This document shows positions 5,695 through 6,289 of a stretch of DNA of 6,289 bases, one piece after another. The stretch is from Planctomycetaceae bacterium UBA4732. Lineage in GTDB: Bacteria > Planctomycetota > Planctomycetia > Gemmatales > Gemmataceae. The notes below the pieces were generated by a model that worked only from the letters and a program-made list of their open reading frames with translations, did not search any database and was not told where the DNA came from. Position numbers and translations under genes: made by a program. Where the stretch lies: positions 1,894 through 8,182 of the forward strand of contig DHJA01000091.1 in NCBI GenBank assembly GCA_002404095.1, read 5' to 3'. Numbering within the stretch: the first letter of the stretch is position 1; each line of letters starts with the position of its first letter.

Positions 5695-6254
5695 AGGATC
5701 GCGGACGAACCCGGCCGCGCGGCGCGCAGTCGGTCGTGATAGTAGGCGCGGACCTCTTGCAAAAAGGCGAGGACGCCGGCCTGACGATAATCGGCATAGG
5801 TCCACGGCCACGGCTCGAAAGCGCCGGCCTGGAAGCGTAACGTCACCTCCGCGAATATGCCGTCGCGGAGATAGATGCGGTGGCCCTGGTCCTTGGTGGT
5901 GGCCAGTAGGAATTTGCCCAATTGAAGGTATCCCGGATCGATATTGACGGGCCGTGCTTCGGGGTAGCGGCCAGACTGCGCTATATCGCGTTCCAGGGCG
6001 TTGGTGTGCAACTTGATCTCGGGCAGTCGTTCAGGAGTAATGAGGTCGTGAAAGGCGAGGAACTGTTTGAGCAGATCGCTTCCCATCTCGGTCGCGTAAT
6101 ACTTGGTCTGGTCGAAGACGAAGACCGGACTCAGCTTCTCGACAGGGCCGTAAGTTTGTTCCAATTGCGCTCGGACGAGGGGCAAAACATCAGCGTGCCG
6201 GCTGAAGACGGCCGTGACGAGCAGCACGGGAACGGGAGCGCGAGGTTCAGCCAT
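5691..6254 (-). CDS. DUF4416 family protein
   Basis: This is a 187-residue protein matching DUF4416, a bacterial family without an established function. Conserved blocks seen are VFVFDQTKYYATEMG (44-58), EIKLHTNALE (79-88), VNIDPGYLQLGKF (103-115), LATTKDQGHRIYL (117-129), DGIFAEVTLRF (131-141) and PWPWTYADYR (148-157). The length is typical and no block is missing. There is no signal peptide or membrane segment, so it is probably cytosolic. It is read just before the O-antigen ligase-like gene, with a 4-nt stop/start overlap, which suggests translational coupling and a shared process. The Shine-Dalgarno sequence is weak (GAAG). The promoter is not in the window, which ends 35 bp upstream of the start codon. 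Confidence 0.9.
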   Translation of the reverse strand: MAEPRAPVPVLLVTAVFSRHADVLPLVRAQLEQTYGPVEKLSPVFVFDQTKYYATEMGSDLLKQFLAFHDLITPERLPEIKLHTNALERDIAQSGRYPEARPVNIDPGYLQLGKFLLATTKDQGHRIYLRDGIFAEVTLRFQAGAFEPWPWTYADYRQAGVLAFLQEVRAYYHDRLRAARPGSSAIL

Positions 6255-6270
6255 AAGAAAAACGCTTCAC

Positions 6271-6288
6271 CACAAAGAACACAAAGAT
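6271..6288. repeat. Tandem CACAAAGAA/T 9-mers at the window edge
   Basis: Two 9-mers, CACAAAGAA (6271-6279) and CACAAAGAT (6280-6288), sit directly upstream of the DUF4416 start, preceded by TTCAC. From general knowledge, arrays of this type (TTCACCACAAAG followed by CACAAAG repeats) recur in intergenic regions of many environmental bacteria. The array is cut off by the window end, so its length is unknown. Confidence 0.6.
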
Positions 6289-6289
6289 C

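Overview
The window is GC-rich DNA carrying compact, mostly minus-strand genes. It most resembles a planctomycete, possibly a Gemmata-like lineage. The grounds are the DUF4416 plus O-antigen-ligase/TPR gene pair, the intergenic palindromes built from CCTATAGG-like 9-mers, and the CACAAAG-type repeat at the right edge. That placement is an inference from gene types and repeats, not a measured phylogeny.

Left part (about 68-2692, all minus strand). An EVE-domain protein (2279-2692) is followed by a DHH/DHHA1 phosphoesterase (1084-2172) and a zinc-less quinone-oxidoreductase-type MDR enzyme (68-1063). The last two lie 20 bp apart and look like one transcription unit, read from a sigma70-like promoter at 2225-2254. 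That promoter also argues for the inner start codon of the DHH gene. An 18-base C run sits just beyond the end of the MDR gene.

Middle part (2693-3294, about 600 bp without a convincing protein gene). This is the most interesting stretch. A perfect 64-nt palindrome (2721-2784) and an imperfect 78-nt palindrome (3041-3118) share one design: five 9-mers centred on CCTATAGG. Between them lies what looks like a self-contained plus-strand RNA gene: promoter TTGACG-N17-GATAAT (2807-2835), a predicted transcript of about 172 nt rich in hairpins, and a strong intrinsic terminator (2973-3013). Further right, a 15-bp stem followed by five Ts (3198-3265) precedes a 62-codon ORF with a good ribosome binding site (3295-3483).

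Right part (3496-6254, minus strand). A DUF4416 protein (5691-6254) overlaps by 4 nt, through a TTGA junction, a 732-residue O-antigen ligase-like membrane protein with a C-terminal TPR-like domain (3496-5694). The two are probably translated together and point to cell-surface glycan or envelope work. The small plus-strand ORF converges on this gene with a 12-bp gap. No tRNA, rRNA, transposase or CRISPR array was seen.
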